Source: an uncultured Gemmatimonadota bacterium (GTDB lineage: Bacteria; Gemmatimonadota; Gemmatimonadetes; Gemmatimonadales; Gemmatimonadaceae). From it: DNA of 23,710 bases. Where the stretch lies: NCBI GenBank assembly GCA_946479895.1, contig CAMLHT010000020.1, positions 1-23,710 of the forward strand. Direction: 5' to 3'. Position 1 is the stretch's first letter. The number at the start of each line of letters is the position of its first letter. Made by a program: the position numbers and the translations under genes. The notes below the pieces were generated by a model. That model ran no database searches, was not told the origin of the DNA, and saw only the letters and a list, made by a program, of their open reading frames with translations. Below are positions 7,853-16,006 of the stretch, piece by piece.

Positions 7853-10248
7853 CCGAGGTCCACGACCGTGACGCCCGCGCCGCCTTCATTCCATGCGCCG
7901 AGCCGGAAGCCTTTCACGCGAGTGTCCTTTCGCAGCATTTCGTTGACGAGCTCGCGCAGCGCGCCGGTTCCCTTGCCGTGGATGATCCGGAGGGAGCGGA
8001 GGTCGGCGCGAATCGCGGAGTCCAGTGCCTGCAAAAGTGCCGATTCCGCCTCGTCGACGCGATGGCCCCGCACGTCGACTTCCGTCTTCGCCTCGATTTC
8101 CGGCAGGTCGCCCCGCCAGACCACCTGCCCCTTCGCCTGCTCGGGCTGCACCTTCGCCAGCGCCTTCATCGGAAAGGTCATCTTGACCTCCCCCACCGCA
8201 ACCAGCGCCTCGTTCCCGCGGCGCTCCAGCAACCGGCCGACGCGACCGTCGAGCGCGGCGACCGACACGGAGTCCCCTTCCACGGGCACTTCGACGGCCG
8301 CCTCACGAGTCGGTCCCGTCATCCGCGCCCGCTGGAGGTTGGCCTCCTCGCGCTCGAGGCGCTCGAGCTCACGATTCTGGCGCCCGGCCATCTCCTCGAC
8401 CTTCTTCCGCGCGTCCCGGGCCGCGTCGTCGGCCTTTTCGGCGCCCTGCTGCTTCAGCTCCCGAATGGTGCGCTCGATCTCGGTGCGCGCGTCCAGCAGG
8501 TAGCGCCGCGCATCCTTGCGGGCTTCGCGCTCCGCGGCGCGCTCGCGATCCCGCACGTTGCGCTCACGCTTGCTCACCGAGGCGATCCGCTCCCTCGCGT
8601 CGGCGAGAATTGCCTCGGCCTCCCTTTCGCGGGCAACGAGCTCCGCCTCCTTTGCCTCGAGGCGCTCGATGAGCTGGGCCATGTCGCGCTCACCCTGCGG
8701 CAGCCGCTCCTCGGCGCGGAGGATGACGTTCTCGTTGAGCGAGAGCCGCCGGGCGATCGCGATACCATACGACCGCCCGGGCACGCCCTTGATCAGCCGG
8801 TAGGTCGGCGCCAGCGCAACGGCATCGAACTGCAGCGAGGCGTTCACCACGCCAGCCACCTGGCCCGCGAGCTCCTTGAGCGTCCCGAGATGGGTGGTCG
8901 CGACGGTGAACGCGCCGCGTCGCGTGAGCTCCTCGAGGATGGCCCAGCCGAGCGCCGCGCCTTCGACCGGATCGGTGCCCGAGCCCAGCTCGTCGATCAG
9001 CACGAGCGACTGCGGCGTCGCGAGGCGCAGGATCTCCGAGAGATTCTTCAGGTGCGCGCTGAAGGTCGAGAGGCTGGCTTCGATGGATTGCTCGTCGCCG
9101 ACGTCCGCGAACACGTCGTCGAAGAGCGGCAGCCTGCTCTCGGGGCCAGCCGGGGCCGGAATGCCGCTCTGGGCGAGCGCGGACAGCAGCCCGATGGCCT
9201 TGAGCAGCACGGTCTTGCCGCCGGTATTCGGGCCGGACACGAGGAGCGTTCGCTCGCTCGCCTCCATCGAGAGGTCGAAGGGAATGACCTCGCGGCCCTG
9301 CGCCAGCAGCAAGGGGTGCCGCCCGTCGATGATCGTGAAGCCTTCGCGCGGGGCGGCGAGGGTGGTCGCGTTGCAGCCGAATGCGATGGCGAAGCGGGCG
9401 CGCGCGTACAGCGTGTCGAGCTCGATGAGGGCGTCGAGCGCATCGAGGAGCGGCTCGCGGTGCGGACGGACGGCATCCGACAGGGCGCGGAGGATCCGGT
9501 CGACCTCCTCGACCTCCTCCGATTCCAGCTCCCGCATCCGGTTGCCGAATTCGACGGCCGCCGGCGGCTCGACGAACAGCGTACCGCCCGACGACGACGT
9601 GTCGTGCACGATGCCGCCGATCGAGACCCGCGCGTCGCGCCGGATGGGAATGACGTAGCGTCCGTTGCGCAGGGTGACGGACATGTCGCTGACCCGCTGC
9701 GACGGGTCGAGGCGCTGCATCGCTCCCTCGAGGAGGCGAATGAGCTCCGCGTGAGCCGACCGGAGCTCGCGGCGGATCCGCCGCAGGGCCGGCGACGCGT
9801 CGTCCCGCACCTCGCCGTCGTCGTCGAGCGTGCGCACGATCTCGTCTTCCAGGCCGCGCTGCGTGTACAGCCGGTTGATGAGCGGATCGAGGACGGCCCG
9901 CGTGACGGCGGGCCGCTTCGGATCGCGCAGGGCGCCGGTGGTCAGGCGCGACGACCGGAGCAGCGTCCCGACGCCGTTCAGCTCCACTCCATTGAGCGCG
10001 ACGCCTTCGACACGCACCCTGTTGAGCGCGGCGGTCACGTCGACGATCGGGCTCGGATGCCAGGGCTCTTCGGCGGTGACCAGGCCGCGGACCGCGGCCA
10101 CGCGCGCATGCTCGCTCTCGATGAATCCGCGATCCACCCGCGGCGCGGCGGACCGGACCCGTGCCCCTCCGGCATCCGACGATGCGTATCCGGCGACGAT
10201 GTCGAGTGCCCGGGGGTACTCGAGTATCGACAGTCCGTGCCGGTTCAC
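7849..10248 (-). CDS. mutS2: Endonuclease/DNA-binding ATPase MutS2
   Basis: MutS2 is a MutS paralogue without the mismatch-recognition domain. It limits homologous recombination and has also been shown to act in rescue of collided ribosomes in some bacteria. The 799 residues carry a core/clamp region, the ABC-type ATPase with Walker A GPNTGGKT (339-346) and Walker B LVLIDELGSGTDP (415-427), a long charged coiled coil (about 515-650), a KOW-like part and a C-terminal Smr domain (about 718-799) with VDVRGH and HGKGTGALR. The Smr nuclease motif is VDVR where LDLR is usual, a conservative change. The GTG at 10248 shares one base with the yqeY stop (TAGTG). It is translationally coupled to yqeY upstream and dnaG downstream. 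Confidence 0.96.
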   Translation of the reverse strand: MNRHGLSILEYPRALDIVAGYASSDAGGARVRSAAPRVDRGFIESEHARVAAVRGLVTAEEPWHPSPIVDVTAALNRVRVEGVALNGVELNGVGTLLRSSRLTTGALRDPKRPAVTRAVLDPLINRLYTQRGLEDEIVRTLDDDGEVRDDASPALRRIRRELRSAHAELIRLLEGAMQRLDPSQRVSDMSVTLRNGRYVIPIRRDARVSIGGIVHDTSSSGGTLFVEPPAAVEFGNRMRELESEEVEEVDRILRALSDAVRPHREPLLDALDALIELDTLYARARFAIAFGCNATTLAAPREGFTIIDGRHPLLLAQGREVIPFDLSMEASERTLLVSGPNTGGKTVLLKAIGLLSALAQSGIPAPAGPESRLPLFDDVFADVGDEQSIEASLSTFSAHLKNLSEILRLATPQSLVLIDELGSGTDPVEGAALGWAILEELTRRGAFTVATTHLGTLKELAGQVAGVVNASLQFDAVALAPTYRLIKGVPGRSYGIAIARRLSLNENVILRAEERLPQGERDMAQLIERLEAKEAELVAREREAEAILADARERIASVSKRERNVRDRERAAEREARKDARRYLLDARTEIERTIRELKQQGAEKADDAARDARKKVEEMAGRQNRELERLEREEANLQRARMTGPTREAAVEVPVEGDSVSVAALDGRVGRLLERRGNEALVAVGEVKMTFPMKALAKVQPEQAKGQVVWRGDLPEIEAKTEVDVRGHRVDEAESALLQALDSAIRADLRSLRIIHGKGTGALRELVNEMLRKDTRVKGFRLGAWNEGGAGVTVVDLG

Positions 10249-10691
10249 TACCCCGTCTTCGCGAGCTCTTCGCGCACGATCCCGTTGATGGCCCCGCCCT
10301 CGGCGCGGCCCTTGAGCTGCGGCATCACCGCGCTCATCACCGCGCCCACGTTCTTCGCGCCGCCGGCGATGGCCGCCCTGACCGCGGCGCGGATCTCGTC
10401 GGGAGTCGCGCCGGCCGGCAGGTAGCCCTCGAGCAGCCGCGCCTGCTCCTTCTCGACCGCGGCGAGCTCCAGGCGATTGCCCTTCTCGAACATCTCGATC
10501 GACTCGCGGCGCTTCTTGATGCCCTTGCGCAGGACGTCCATCACGTCGTCGTCGGTGACCTCGCGCTTGAGCTCGATCTCCCGATTCCGCACGTCGGAGA
10601 TGATCGTGCCGAGGAGGAGCGTCGCGCTCTTCTCGCCGGCCTTGCGTGAGGCATTGAGGTCGGACTGGAGCTTCGTGAGGAGCTGGGACAT
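10248..10691 (-). CDS. yqeY: GatB/YqeY domain protein
   Basis: This 147-residue protein matches the free-standing YqeY family, which is homologous to the tail domain of the GatB subunit of the tRNA amidotransferase. Its function is not firmly known. Typical stretches are LLLGTIISDVRNREIE near the N-terminus, EQARLLEGYLPAGATPDEI in the middle, and GGAKNVGAVMSAVMPQLKGRA with a C-terminal INGIVREEL. The ATG at 10691 (MSQLLTKLQSDLN) is the usual family start; the frame continues open to 10757 but that runs through a repeat-rich gap. In Bacillus yqeY lies near dnaG and the hrcA cluster, and a similar neighbourhood is seen here. It overlaps mutS2 by one base. Confidence 0.92.
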   Translation of the reverse strand: MSQLLTKLQSDLNASRKAGEKSATLLLGTIISDVRNREIELKREVTDDDVMDVLRKGIKKRRESIEMFEKGNRLELAAVEKEQARLLEGYLPAGATPDEIRAAVRAAIAGGAKNVGAVMSAVMPQLKGRAEGGAINGIVREELAKTG

Positions 10692-10707
10692 GCGATCAAG
10701 ATAGCAA

Positions 10708-10795
10708 GTAGGCGGCAGGCCGTAGAGCGCAGGCGGGATGGAGAGCTCTACGATCACTACCGCCTACGGTCTACGTTCTACGTTCTGCACTCTAC
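10708..10795. repeat. Nested palindrome plus degenerate 7-nt tandem array (GTAGNNN)
   Basis: Two nested pairs of arms are seen: GTAGGCGG (10708-10715) with CCGCCTAC (10760-10767), and CGTAGAGC (10721-10728) with GCTCTACG (10745-10752), both perfect over 8 bp. Read on the minus strand from 10795 to 10754 there are six consecutive heptamers beginning GTAG (one GCAG): GTAGAGT, GCAGAAC, GTAGAAC, GTAGACC, GTAGGCG, GTAGTGA. The array starts at the HIT stop codon (TAG at 10792-10794) and the palindrome ends 16 nt before the yqeY start. It fills nearly the whole 100-nt gap. It could be a dispersed repeat element; I see no transposase or terminator T-tract. Confidence 0.85.
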
Positions 10796-11133
10796 CCCGG
10801 CGGCCAGTCGAACTTGCGGCCCCCCAGCAGGTGCAGATGGATGTGGAACACGGTCTGCCCGGCGTCGGCGTTCGTGTTCATAACGGTCCGGTACCCTTCC
10901 TCGGCGATGCCCTTCGCGCGGGCAATCTCGGCCGCGGCCAGCGACAGCTTGCCGAGCATGGCGGCGTCGGTCGCGCGGTCGAGCGAGTGGACGTGGGTCT
11001 TCGGCACGATCAGGACGTGCACGGGCGCCTGCGGATGGATGTCCCTGAAGGCGACGACGTCCTCGTTCTCGTAGACGATCCCTGCCGGGATCTCCCGGCG
11101 CACGATGCGGCAGAAAAGACACTCGGTAGCCAT
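10792..11133 (-). CDS. HIT-family nucleotide hydrolase (HINT/PKCI-like)
   Basis: This 113-residue protein belongs to the HINT branch of the histidine triad superfamily, which hydrolyses nucleoside phosphoramidates such as AMP-lysine and acyl-AMP adducts. The triad HIHLHLL is at 97-103 (H97, H99, H101). The N-terminal CLFC (5-8) with H48-type histidines (KTHVHSL) is the usual optional metal site. The C-terminal LLGGRKFDWPPG is the usual ending. The ATG at 11133 is preceded by a good Shine-Dalgarno (GGGAGAAG directly before it), 8 nt after the rsmE stop. Linkage to rsmE and yqeY is common in bacteria. The stop codon is the first unit of the heptamer array. Confidence 0.93.
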   Translation of the reverse strand: MATECLFCRIVRREIPAGIVYENEDVVAFRDIHPQAPVHVLIVPKTHVHSLDRATDAAMLGKLSLAAAEIARAKGIAEEGYRTVMNTNADAGQTVFHIHLHLLGGRKFDWPPG

Positions 11134-11141
11134 CTTCTCCC

Positions 11142-11825
11142 TCAGGCGGTCAGGGCGCGAGCGATCGCCGCGGCGGCGATGGCCGCGGTCTCGAATCGCA
11201 ACGTAACATCCCCCAGAGCCGCCGTGCTCCAGCCGCGATCGCGCAGCGTCTCCAGCTCTTCCGGCTCGAATCCGCCCTCGGGGCCGACGCCGATCGTCAG
11301 CGGCGACGGCAGCTCGTCGCGACCGAAGGGCGGGCCGCCGCGCTCGAGCACCACGCCGCCCCGGTCGGCTATGTCATCGACGCTGGCGATCGGATGGATC
11401 ACGGGCAGCCAGGCGCCCCCGGACTGCTCGAGCGCGGAGATCATCCGCGCGAGCACCTTCCGGTCGAAGGACTCGCCCTCGCCGCGCGGCGAGACGCTCC
11501 TCGAGCGGGAATACATCACCGGAATCCAGCTCGCGACCTGGAGCTCGGTGGCCTTCTCCGCGACCCACAGCATGCGGTCGCGGTCCGCGATCGGCACGCA
11601 CAGGTGGATCGGCGGCGGGGCCGGCACCGTCCGCAGGTCACGGATCGCGACGCGCAGGGAGCTCCTGGTCATCGTCTCGATCCGTCCGGTCCCGATACGA
11701 CCCTCGCCATCGGTGACGCGAACCGGGCCGCCCGGCTCGAGCCGCTTCACGCGCGCGTGATGCGCGGCATCCTCGCCAAGCTCGACGGACTCGCCGCTGA
11801 CGTCCCGGGCGAAGAAGCTCGTCAT
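11142..11825 (-). CDS. rsmE: 16S rRNA (uracil1498-N3)-methyltransferase
   Basis: RsmE methylates N3 of U1498 in 16S rRNA, using S-adenosylmethionine and a SPOUT knot fold. The ATG at 11825 overlaps the prmA stop as ATGA and gives 227 residues starting MTSFFARDV; the frame is open further but only inside prmA. The N-terminal PUA-like part (HHARVKRLEPGG) is followed by the SPOUT domain with EKATELQV (90-97), GPEGG (181-185) and LGDVTLRFETA (204-214). The usual form of the last motif is LGxRILRxETA, so V207 and T208 are small departures. The prmA-rsmE order is strongly conserved in many phyla. Confidence 0.93.
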   Translation of the reverse strand: MTSFFARDVSGESVELGEDAAHHARVKRLEPGGPVRVTDGEGRIGTGRIETMTRSSLRVAIRDLRTVPAPPPIHLCVPIADRDRMLWVAEKATELQVASWIPVMYSRSRSVSPRGEGESFDRKVLARMISALEQSGGAWLPVIHPIASVDDIADRGGVVLERGGPPFGRDELPSPLTIGVGPEGGFEPEELETLRDRGWSTAALGDVTLRFETAAIAAAAIARALTA

Positions 11826-12655
11826 GCCCGCGCGATCAGGACGCTCCACCACGCTTCTTCGGCGTCCTCCTTCTTCACCTTCCATCCGCCGCGCAGGATC
11901 ACGTCGAGCATCTCTTCCCGCTCGGCCACCAGGATCCCGCTGAGGATCGCCTCTCCGTCGGAAGTCAGCGCGTCGGCGATGATTGGGAGCATGCCGACGA
12001 GAACCGGCGCGATGATGTTCGCGGTGACGACCCGCACCGGCGCCACGAGCGGGAGCAGCAACCCGGCGTCGCCCTCGATCACCGTCACCCGATCGGCCAC
12101 CCCGTTCCGCCGCACGTTCTCCTCGGCGTTCTCGATCGCGTCATGGTCCATCTCGATGGCGGCGACGCTGGCGGCGCCGAGCTTCACGGCACCGATCGCC
12201 AGCACGGCGCTGCCCGCGCCGAGGTCGGCGACACGGTCGCCGGGGCGAATGACGCCCTGAAGCAGGCGCAGGACCCCGCGCGTCGTCTGGTGCTCGCCGG
12301 TGCCGAACGCCATGGCCGGATCGATCACGATCGTCCGCGCCGGATCCATCCCTTCGGCCAGCCAGGGCGGGCACACAGTGAGCGCGCCGAGGTCGTGCGA
12401 CCGGACGGACTTCTTCCATTCCCGGGTCCAGTCCACGTCGGGGAGCGGCGACACGTCCACGCTGGCGTCCGACGACGCCGCGAGCACCGACGCCTTCAGG
12501 TCGCGCGCGACCTGCTCGCCCCGCACGCTCGTCGTCAGGTTGCCGCCCTCGATCTCCTGCACCGCCTGCACGCCGGAGTGAAAGAGCGCCGCGAGCACAT
12601 CGTCCCGGCGCGTCCCCGGGGCGATGCGGAGGGTCATCCAGTTGTCGGTAGTCAC
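11822..12655 (-). CDS. prmA: Ribosomal protein L11 methyltransferase
   Basis: PrmA trimethylates several amino groups of ribosomal protein L11. The 277 residues have the substrate-recognition N-terminal domain (about 1-75) and the SAM-dependent methyltransferase domain. The family signature IDPAMAFGTGEHQTTR is at 111-126, the SAM-binding DLGAGSAVLAI at 144-154 and TANIIAPVL at about 210-218, in place of the usual xANIxAxxL. The GTG at 12655 overlaps the dnaJ stop as GTGA. An internal ATG at codon 7 is a weaker alternative. Position between dnaJ and rsmE is the classical arrangement. Confidence 0.94.
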   Translation of the reverse strand: MTTDNWMTLRIAPGTRRDDVLAALFHSGVQAVQEIEGGNLTTSVRGEQVARDLKASVLAASSDASVDVSPLPDVDWTREWKKSVRSHDLGALTVCPPWLAEGMDPARTIVIDPAMAFGTGEHQTTRGVLRLLQGVIRPGDRVADLGAGSAVLAIGAVKLGAASVAAIEMDHDAIENAEENVRRNGVADRVTVIEGDAGLLLPLVAPVRVVTANIIAPVLVGMLPIIADALTSDGEAILSGILVAEREEMLDVILRGGWKVKKEDAEEAWWSVLIARA

Positions 12656-13800
12656 GCGCCGAGCGTTTCGCGCATCTTCGCCCAGAAGCCCTTGCCGCCC
12701 TTCTCGCCGGCCGGCACTCCCGGCTGGAGCTCGCCGAGCCTGCCGATGAGCTTCTTCTCTTCCTCGGTGAGGTCCTCGGGGGTCCAGAGCTGGACGCGCA
12801 CGTGCAGGTCGCCCGTGCCGCCTCCGTTCACGCGCGGCAATCCGCGTCCCCGCAGGTGGAAGACCTGGCCGCTCTGCGTTGCCGGCGGCACGCGAAGCAT
12901 CATCTCGCCGGTCACCAGCGGCACGACGATGTCGGCGCCAAGCACGAGCTGGGGATAGGTGACGAGCGCCTCGGTGTACAGATCCTCGCCGTCGCGCTCG
13001 AACCGCTGATCCTCGGCGACCTCGAAGATGACGTGGACGTCACCGCGCTGGCCGCCGCGGGCGCCGGCATTGCCGACACCGCGCAGGGTCATGTACTGGT
13101 TGGTGGCGACGCCGGGCGGGACCTTCACGACGATCTCGCGATCGGCGCGCGTGCGTCCCTCGCCCCGGCACTTCTTGCAGGGCGACTGGATGATGCGCCC
13201 TTCACCCTTGCAGGTCGGACAGGGCGCGACCGTCACGAACTGCCCGAAGAACGAGCGCTGCGCGCGGCGCACTTCACCGCCGCCCGCGCAGGTCGTGCAG
13301 ACCTGGCTCGTCGTCCCCGGCTCGGCCCCGCTGCCGGTGCAGCGCTCGCAGGTGTCGAGCAGCTTGAGGTTGACCGTCTTGTCCACGCCCGTGACGACCT
13401 CGGCCAGCGTGAGCGGCATCGTGATCTTGATGTCCGCGCCCGTGCGCACCGACCCGCCGCTCCGGCCGCCGCCAAAGAGGTCCTCGAAGCCTCCGCCGAA
13501 CGCGCCGCCGCCGAAGTCGCGCATGAAGATGCCGAGCGCCTCGGACAGGTCGACGTGGTGGAAGCCGGCGCCACCGCCGCCGCGAAGCCCCGCCTCACCG
13601 TAGCGATCGTAGGCCGCGCGCTTGTTGGGATCGCGGAGGACGTCGTACGCCTCGGTGATCTCCTTGAACTTCTCCTCGGCCTCCTTCGAGCCGTTGTTCC
13701 GGTCGGGATGGTACCGCATCGCGAGCTTGCGATATGCGGACTTGATCTCGTCGTCGGACGCGCCGCGTTGAACTTCGAGGACGGAATAGAAATCAGCCAT
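12652..13800 (-). CDS. dnaJ: Chaperone protein DnaJ (type I Hsp40)
   Basis: DnaJ delivers unfolded substrates to DnaK and stimulates its ATPase. The 382-residue protein has all type I parts: J domain with HPD at 31-33, a Gly/Phe-rich region (about 74-118, FGGG repeats with a DLSEALGIFMRDF insertion), the zinc-finger region with four CxxCxGxG repeats starting at C151, C168, C194 and C208 (the second reads CTTCAGGG), and the C-terminal substrate-binding domains. The ATG at 13800 lies 12 nt after hrcA with no visible Shine-Dalgarno. grpE and dnaK, which usually sit between hrcA and dnaJ, are absent here. Confidence 0.96.
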   Translation of the reverse strand: MADFYSVLEVQRGASDDEIKSAYRKLAMRYHPDRNNGSKEAEEKFKEITEAYDVLRDPNKRAAYDRYGEAGLRGGGGAGFHHVDLSEALGIFMRDFGGGAFGGGFEDLFGGGRSGGSVRTGADIKITMPLTLAEVVTGVDKTVNLKLLDTCERCTGSGAEPGTTSQVCTTCAGGGEVRRAQRSFFGQFVTVAPCPTCKGEGRIIQSPCKKCRGEGRTRADREIVVKVPPGVATNQYMTLRGVGNAGARGGQRGDVHVIFEVAEDQRFERDGEDLYTEALVTYPQLVLGADIVVPLVTGEMMLRVPPATQSGQVFHLRGRGLPRVNGGGTGDLHVRVQLWTPEDLTEEEKKLIGRLGELQPGVPAGEKGGKGFWAKMRETLGA

Positions 13801-13812
13801 TGCGTGAAGCGA

Positions 13813-14877
13813 TCAGTCGAGGAGGTCGGTGAGCAGGCGCGAGGTGTGGGTCACCAGCGAGATCACCTTTTCGTAGGGCATGCGCGTGGGGCCGATGACG
13901 CCGATGACGCCCGTGAGCGTGCCTGCCTTGTACTCGGAGGTCACGACCGTGAACTCGTCGAGGCGGGGGTCGTCATGCTCGGCGCCGATGGTGATCGACA
14001 CGCCCGCGGTCTCGGCGCGCTTCCGGATCGCCTCGGCGAGCGCCTGTGGGCGCTCGGTCAGCTCGATGAGCCGCCGCATGCGACCGGCGCCCGAGAACTC
14101 CGGCTGCTCGGCCAGCAGCGAAGGTTGCCCCAGGACGACGCTGCTCTCGCCGATGGTGAGGCCGCTGTCGAACAGCGCATCGGCTTCCTGGACGAAGATG
14201 TTGAGCAGCTCCGAGGAAGACAGGGACGGCGCGGAGTCGCGCAGGCGGGCGGCGAGCGACGTGCGGATCTGCTCGAGCGTCAGGCCCGCGAGCCGCTCGT
14301 TCAGCACCGTGGTCACCTCGGTCAGCGCCATGTCGGCGATGTCGCCGGGCACTTCGACGAAGACAGTGCGCATCACGCCGCCCTCGAGCGTCAGCACCAT
14401 CAGCAGCCGATCGCTGCTCACGCGCACGAGGTCGAGGCTCCGTAGCGTGGAATGGCCGAGGCGAGGTCCGAGGGCGACGCCGAGCTCCTGGGTGAGGATG
14501 CCGAGCGTTTGCGCGGCGCGGCGAAGGATGGATTCGATCGGCGACGTGTTCGCCCGCAACGTGGCGCTGACGCCAAGCTGCTCGGCGAGACGATCGGTCT
14601 CGGCCGCCGTCGGGACCGCGGCCGCGGCCATCAGCGCATCCACGTAGGTCCGATAGGCCTTGTGGGTCGGGATCCGGCCGGCGGATGTGTGCGGATGGAA
14701 GAGAAATCCCTTCTCTTCCAGGTCGCTCATGGTGTTGCGGATGGTGGCGGGCGAAACACCCAGCCCGCTTCGTTGCGACAGCGTGCGGGAACCGGCTGGC
14801 TCAGCGGTTTCGACGTAGATACGAATGACCGCATCGAGAACGCGCCGCTCACGGATCGTCAGCTCTTCAGAGGCCAT
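13813..14877 (-). CDS. hrcA: Heat-inducible transcription repressor HrcA
   Basis: HrcA represses class I heat-shock genes by binding the CIRCE inverted repeat, and needs GroEL for activity. The 354 residues show the N-terminal winged helix (about 1-75), with SGLGVSPATIRNTMSDLEE and the characteristic HPHTSAGRIPTHKAYRTYV, then the GAF-like domain, and a C-terminal end GPTRMPYEKVISLVTHTSRLL typical of the family. The ATG at 14877 lies 13 nt after the hemW stop. I see no CIRCE element (TTAGCACTC-N9-GAGTGCTAA) before hrcA, dnaJ or hemW, so autoregulation is not evident here; its targets may be elsewhere. Confidence 0.95.
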   Translation of the reverse strand: MASEELTIRERRVLDAVIRIYVETAEPAGSRTLSQRSGLGVSPATIRNTMSDLEEKGFLFHPHTSAGRIPTHKAYRTYVDALMAAAAVPTAAETDRLAEQLGVSATLRANTSPIESILRRAAQTLGILTQELGVALGPRLGHSTLRSLDLVRVSSDRLLMVLTLEGGVMRTVFVEVPGDIADMALTEVTTVLNERLAGLTLEQIRTSLAARLRDSAPSLSSSELLNIFVQEADALFDSGLTIGESSVVLGQPSLLAEQPEFSGAGRMRRLIELTERPQALAEAIRKRAETAGVSITIGAEHDDPRLDEFTVVTSEYKAGTLTGVIGVIGPTRMPYEKVISLVTHTSRLLTDLLD

Positions 14878-14890
14878 AAGTGCAAAGCTA

Positions 14891-16006
14891 TCAACGACTT
14901 CGGAGTAGTGTCAAGTCGGCCGCCAGCGTGTCGAGGCGCAGCCAGCCCCGCGGCGTCAGCGAGAGGCGCGACCCGGTGATCCGGCCCCAGCCGGCGGCGA
15001 TCCAGGGAGCAACGTGCAACCTCTCTGCCGCATCGAGCTCGAGCCCGTCGACGGTCCGCAATCCGAGATAAACCGCCTCGGCCACCCGGTTCGCATCGGT
15101 GAGAACCTCCGAGTCCTCGATGGGGTCCTTCCCCTGCTCGAGCCGGCGCACCCACTCGACGTAGCTGCCCGTGTTCCAGCGGCGCGTGGGCGGATCGAAC
15201 TCGTGCGCACCCGGTCCGAGCCCGGCATACGGGACGCCGAGCCAGTACGCGAAGTTGTGGCGGGCGCGATGGCCGGGCATCGCGAAGTTCGAGACTTCGT
15301 AGTGCTCGAATCCGGCGGCGACCAGGGCGGAATCGGCCTCGAGGAACTCGGACTCGTAGCTCTCCTCGGGTGCTTCGACCGCCTCCCCCCGCGCGACCCA
15401 GCGACCGAGCGGCGCATGCGATTCCACGGTGAGGCCATACAGCGAGACGTGCGTCGGCCGAAGCTCGACGGCCTGCTCGAGGTCGCGGCGCCAGTCCCGG
15501 CTCAGGGACGACGGCAGCGCGAAGATCAGGTCGAGGGAGATGTCGTCGAAACCCGTTCGTCTCAGGGTCTCGAACGCCCCCGGAATGGCGGCGCTGTCGT
15601 GGACGCGGTGCATCCACTTCAGCGCGCGATCGTCGAACGACTGTGCGCCGAGCGAGATGCGGTTGATGCCCGCCTCTCGCCATGCCGCTGCGTCGGCGTC
15701 GTTCACGTCGTCGGGGTTCGTCTCGAGCGTGACCTCCGCGCCCGGCGTCAGCGACACGCGCGACTCGAACAGCTCCATCAGCCGGCGGATCCCGTCGGCG
15801 CCGAGTCGCGACGGTGTCCCTCCGCCGAAGTAGAGCGTCGTGACCGGCCACGGCGCGTCGCCGGGGAAGCGGAGCGACAGCTCACGCTCCACGCCGAGGA
15901 GAAACTCTTCCACGGGAACGACCTTCCGCACCGCGATTGCAAAGTCGCAATAGCTGCAGCGTCGCGCGCAGAACGGAATGTGGAGATAGATGTGGGCGGG
16001 ACGCAT
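14891..16006 (-). CDS. hemW: Heme chaperone HemW (radical SAM, HemN-like)
   Basis: HemW is a radical SAM family member that binds heme and is thought to deliver it to respiratory proteins; it was long annotated as oxygen-independent coproporphyrinogen oxidase. The 371 residues start MRPAHIYLHIPFC, with the radical SAM cluster cysteines at C13, C17 and C20 (CARRCSYCDF). The residue two after the third cysteine is F rather than the extra cysteine of true HemN, which favours HemW. FGGGTPSRLG and the LETNPDD stretch are typical, and a HemN C-terminal domain follows. The ATG at 16006 has an AGGA 9 nt upstream. The hemW-hrcA order is conserved in many bacteria. Confidence 0.92.
   Translation of the reverse strand: MRPAHIYLHIPFCARRCSYCDFAIAVRKVVPVEEFLLGVERELSLRFPGDAPWPVTTLYFGGGTPSRLGADGIRRLMELFESRVSLTPGAEVTLETNPDDVNDADAAAWREAGINRISLGAQSFDDRALKWMHRVHDSAAIPGAFETLRRTGFDDISLDLIFALPSSLSRDWRRDLEQAVELRPTHVSLYGLTVESHAPLGRWVARGEAVEAPEESYESEFLEADSALVAAGFEHYEVSNFAMPGHRARHNFAYWLGVPYAGLGPGAHEFDPPTRRWNTGSYVEWVRRLEQGKDPIEDSEVLTDANRVAEAVYLGLRTVDGLELDAAERLHVAPWIAAGWGRITGSRLSLTPRGWLRLDTLAADLTLLRSR

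Noticed and set aside
7978..10425. 815-codon open frame on the plus strand opposite mutS2
   Set aside because: Its product is rich in R, A, G, L and H with no family motif, and the minus strand carries intact MutS2. Long antisense frames are expected at this GC content.
12802..14445. 547-codon plus-strand open frame opposite dnaJ and hrcA
   Set aside because: Low-complexity product without recognisable domains; both genes on the other strand are complete and well conserved.
14878..14890. CIRCE half-site before hrcA (TTTGCACTT)
   Set aside because: Only a loose match to one arm of TTAGCACTC and no second arm is present.
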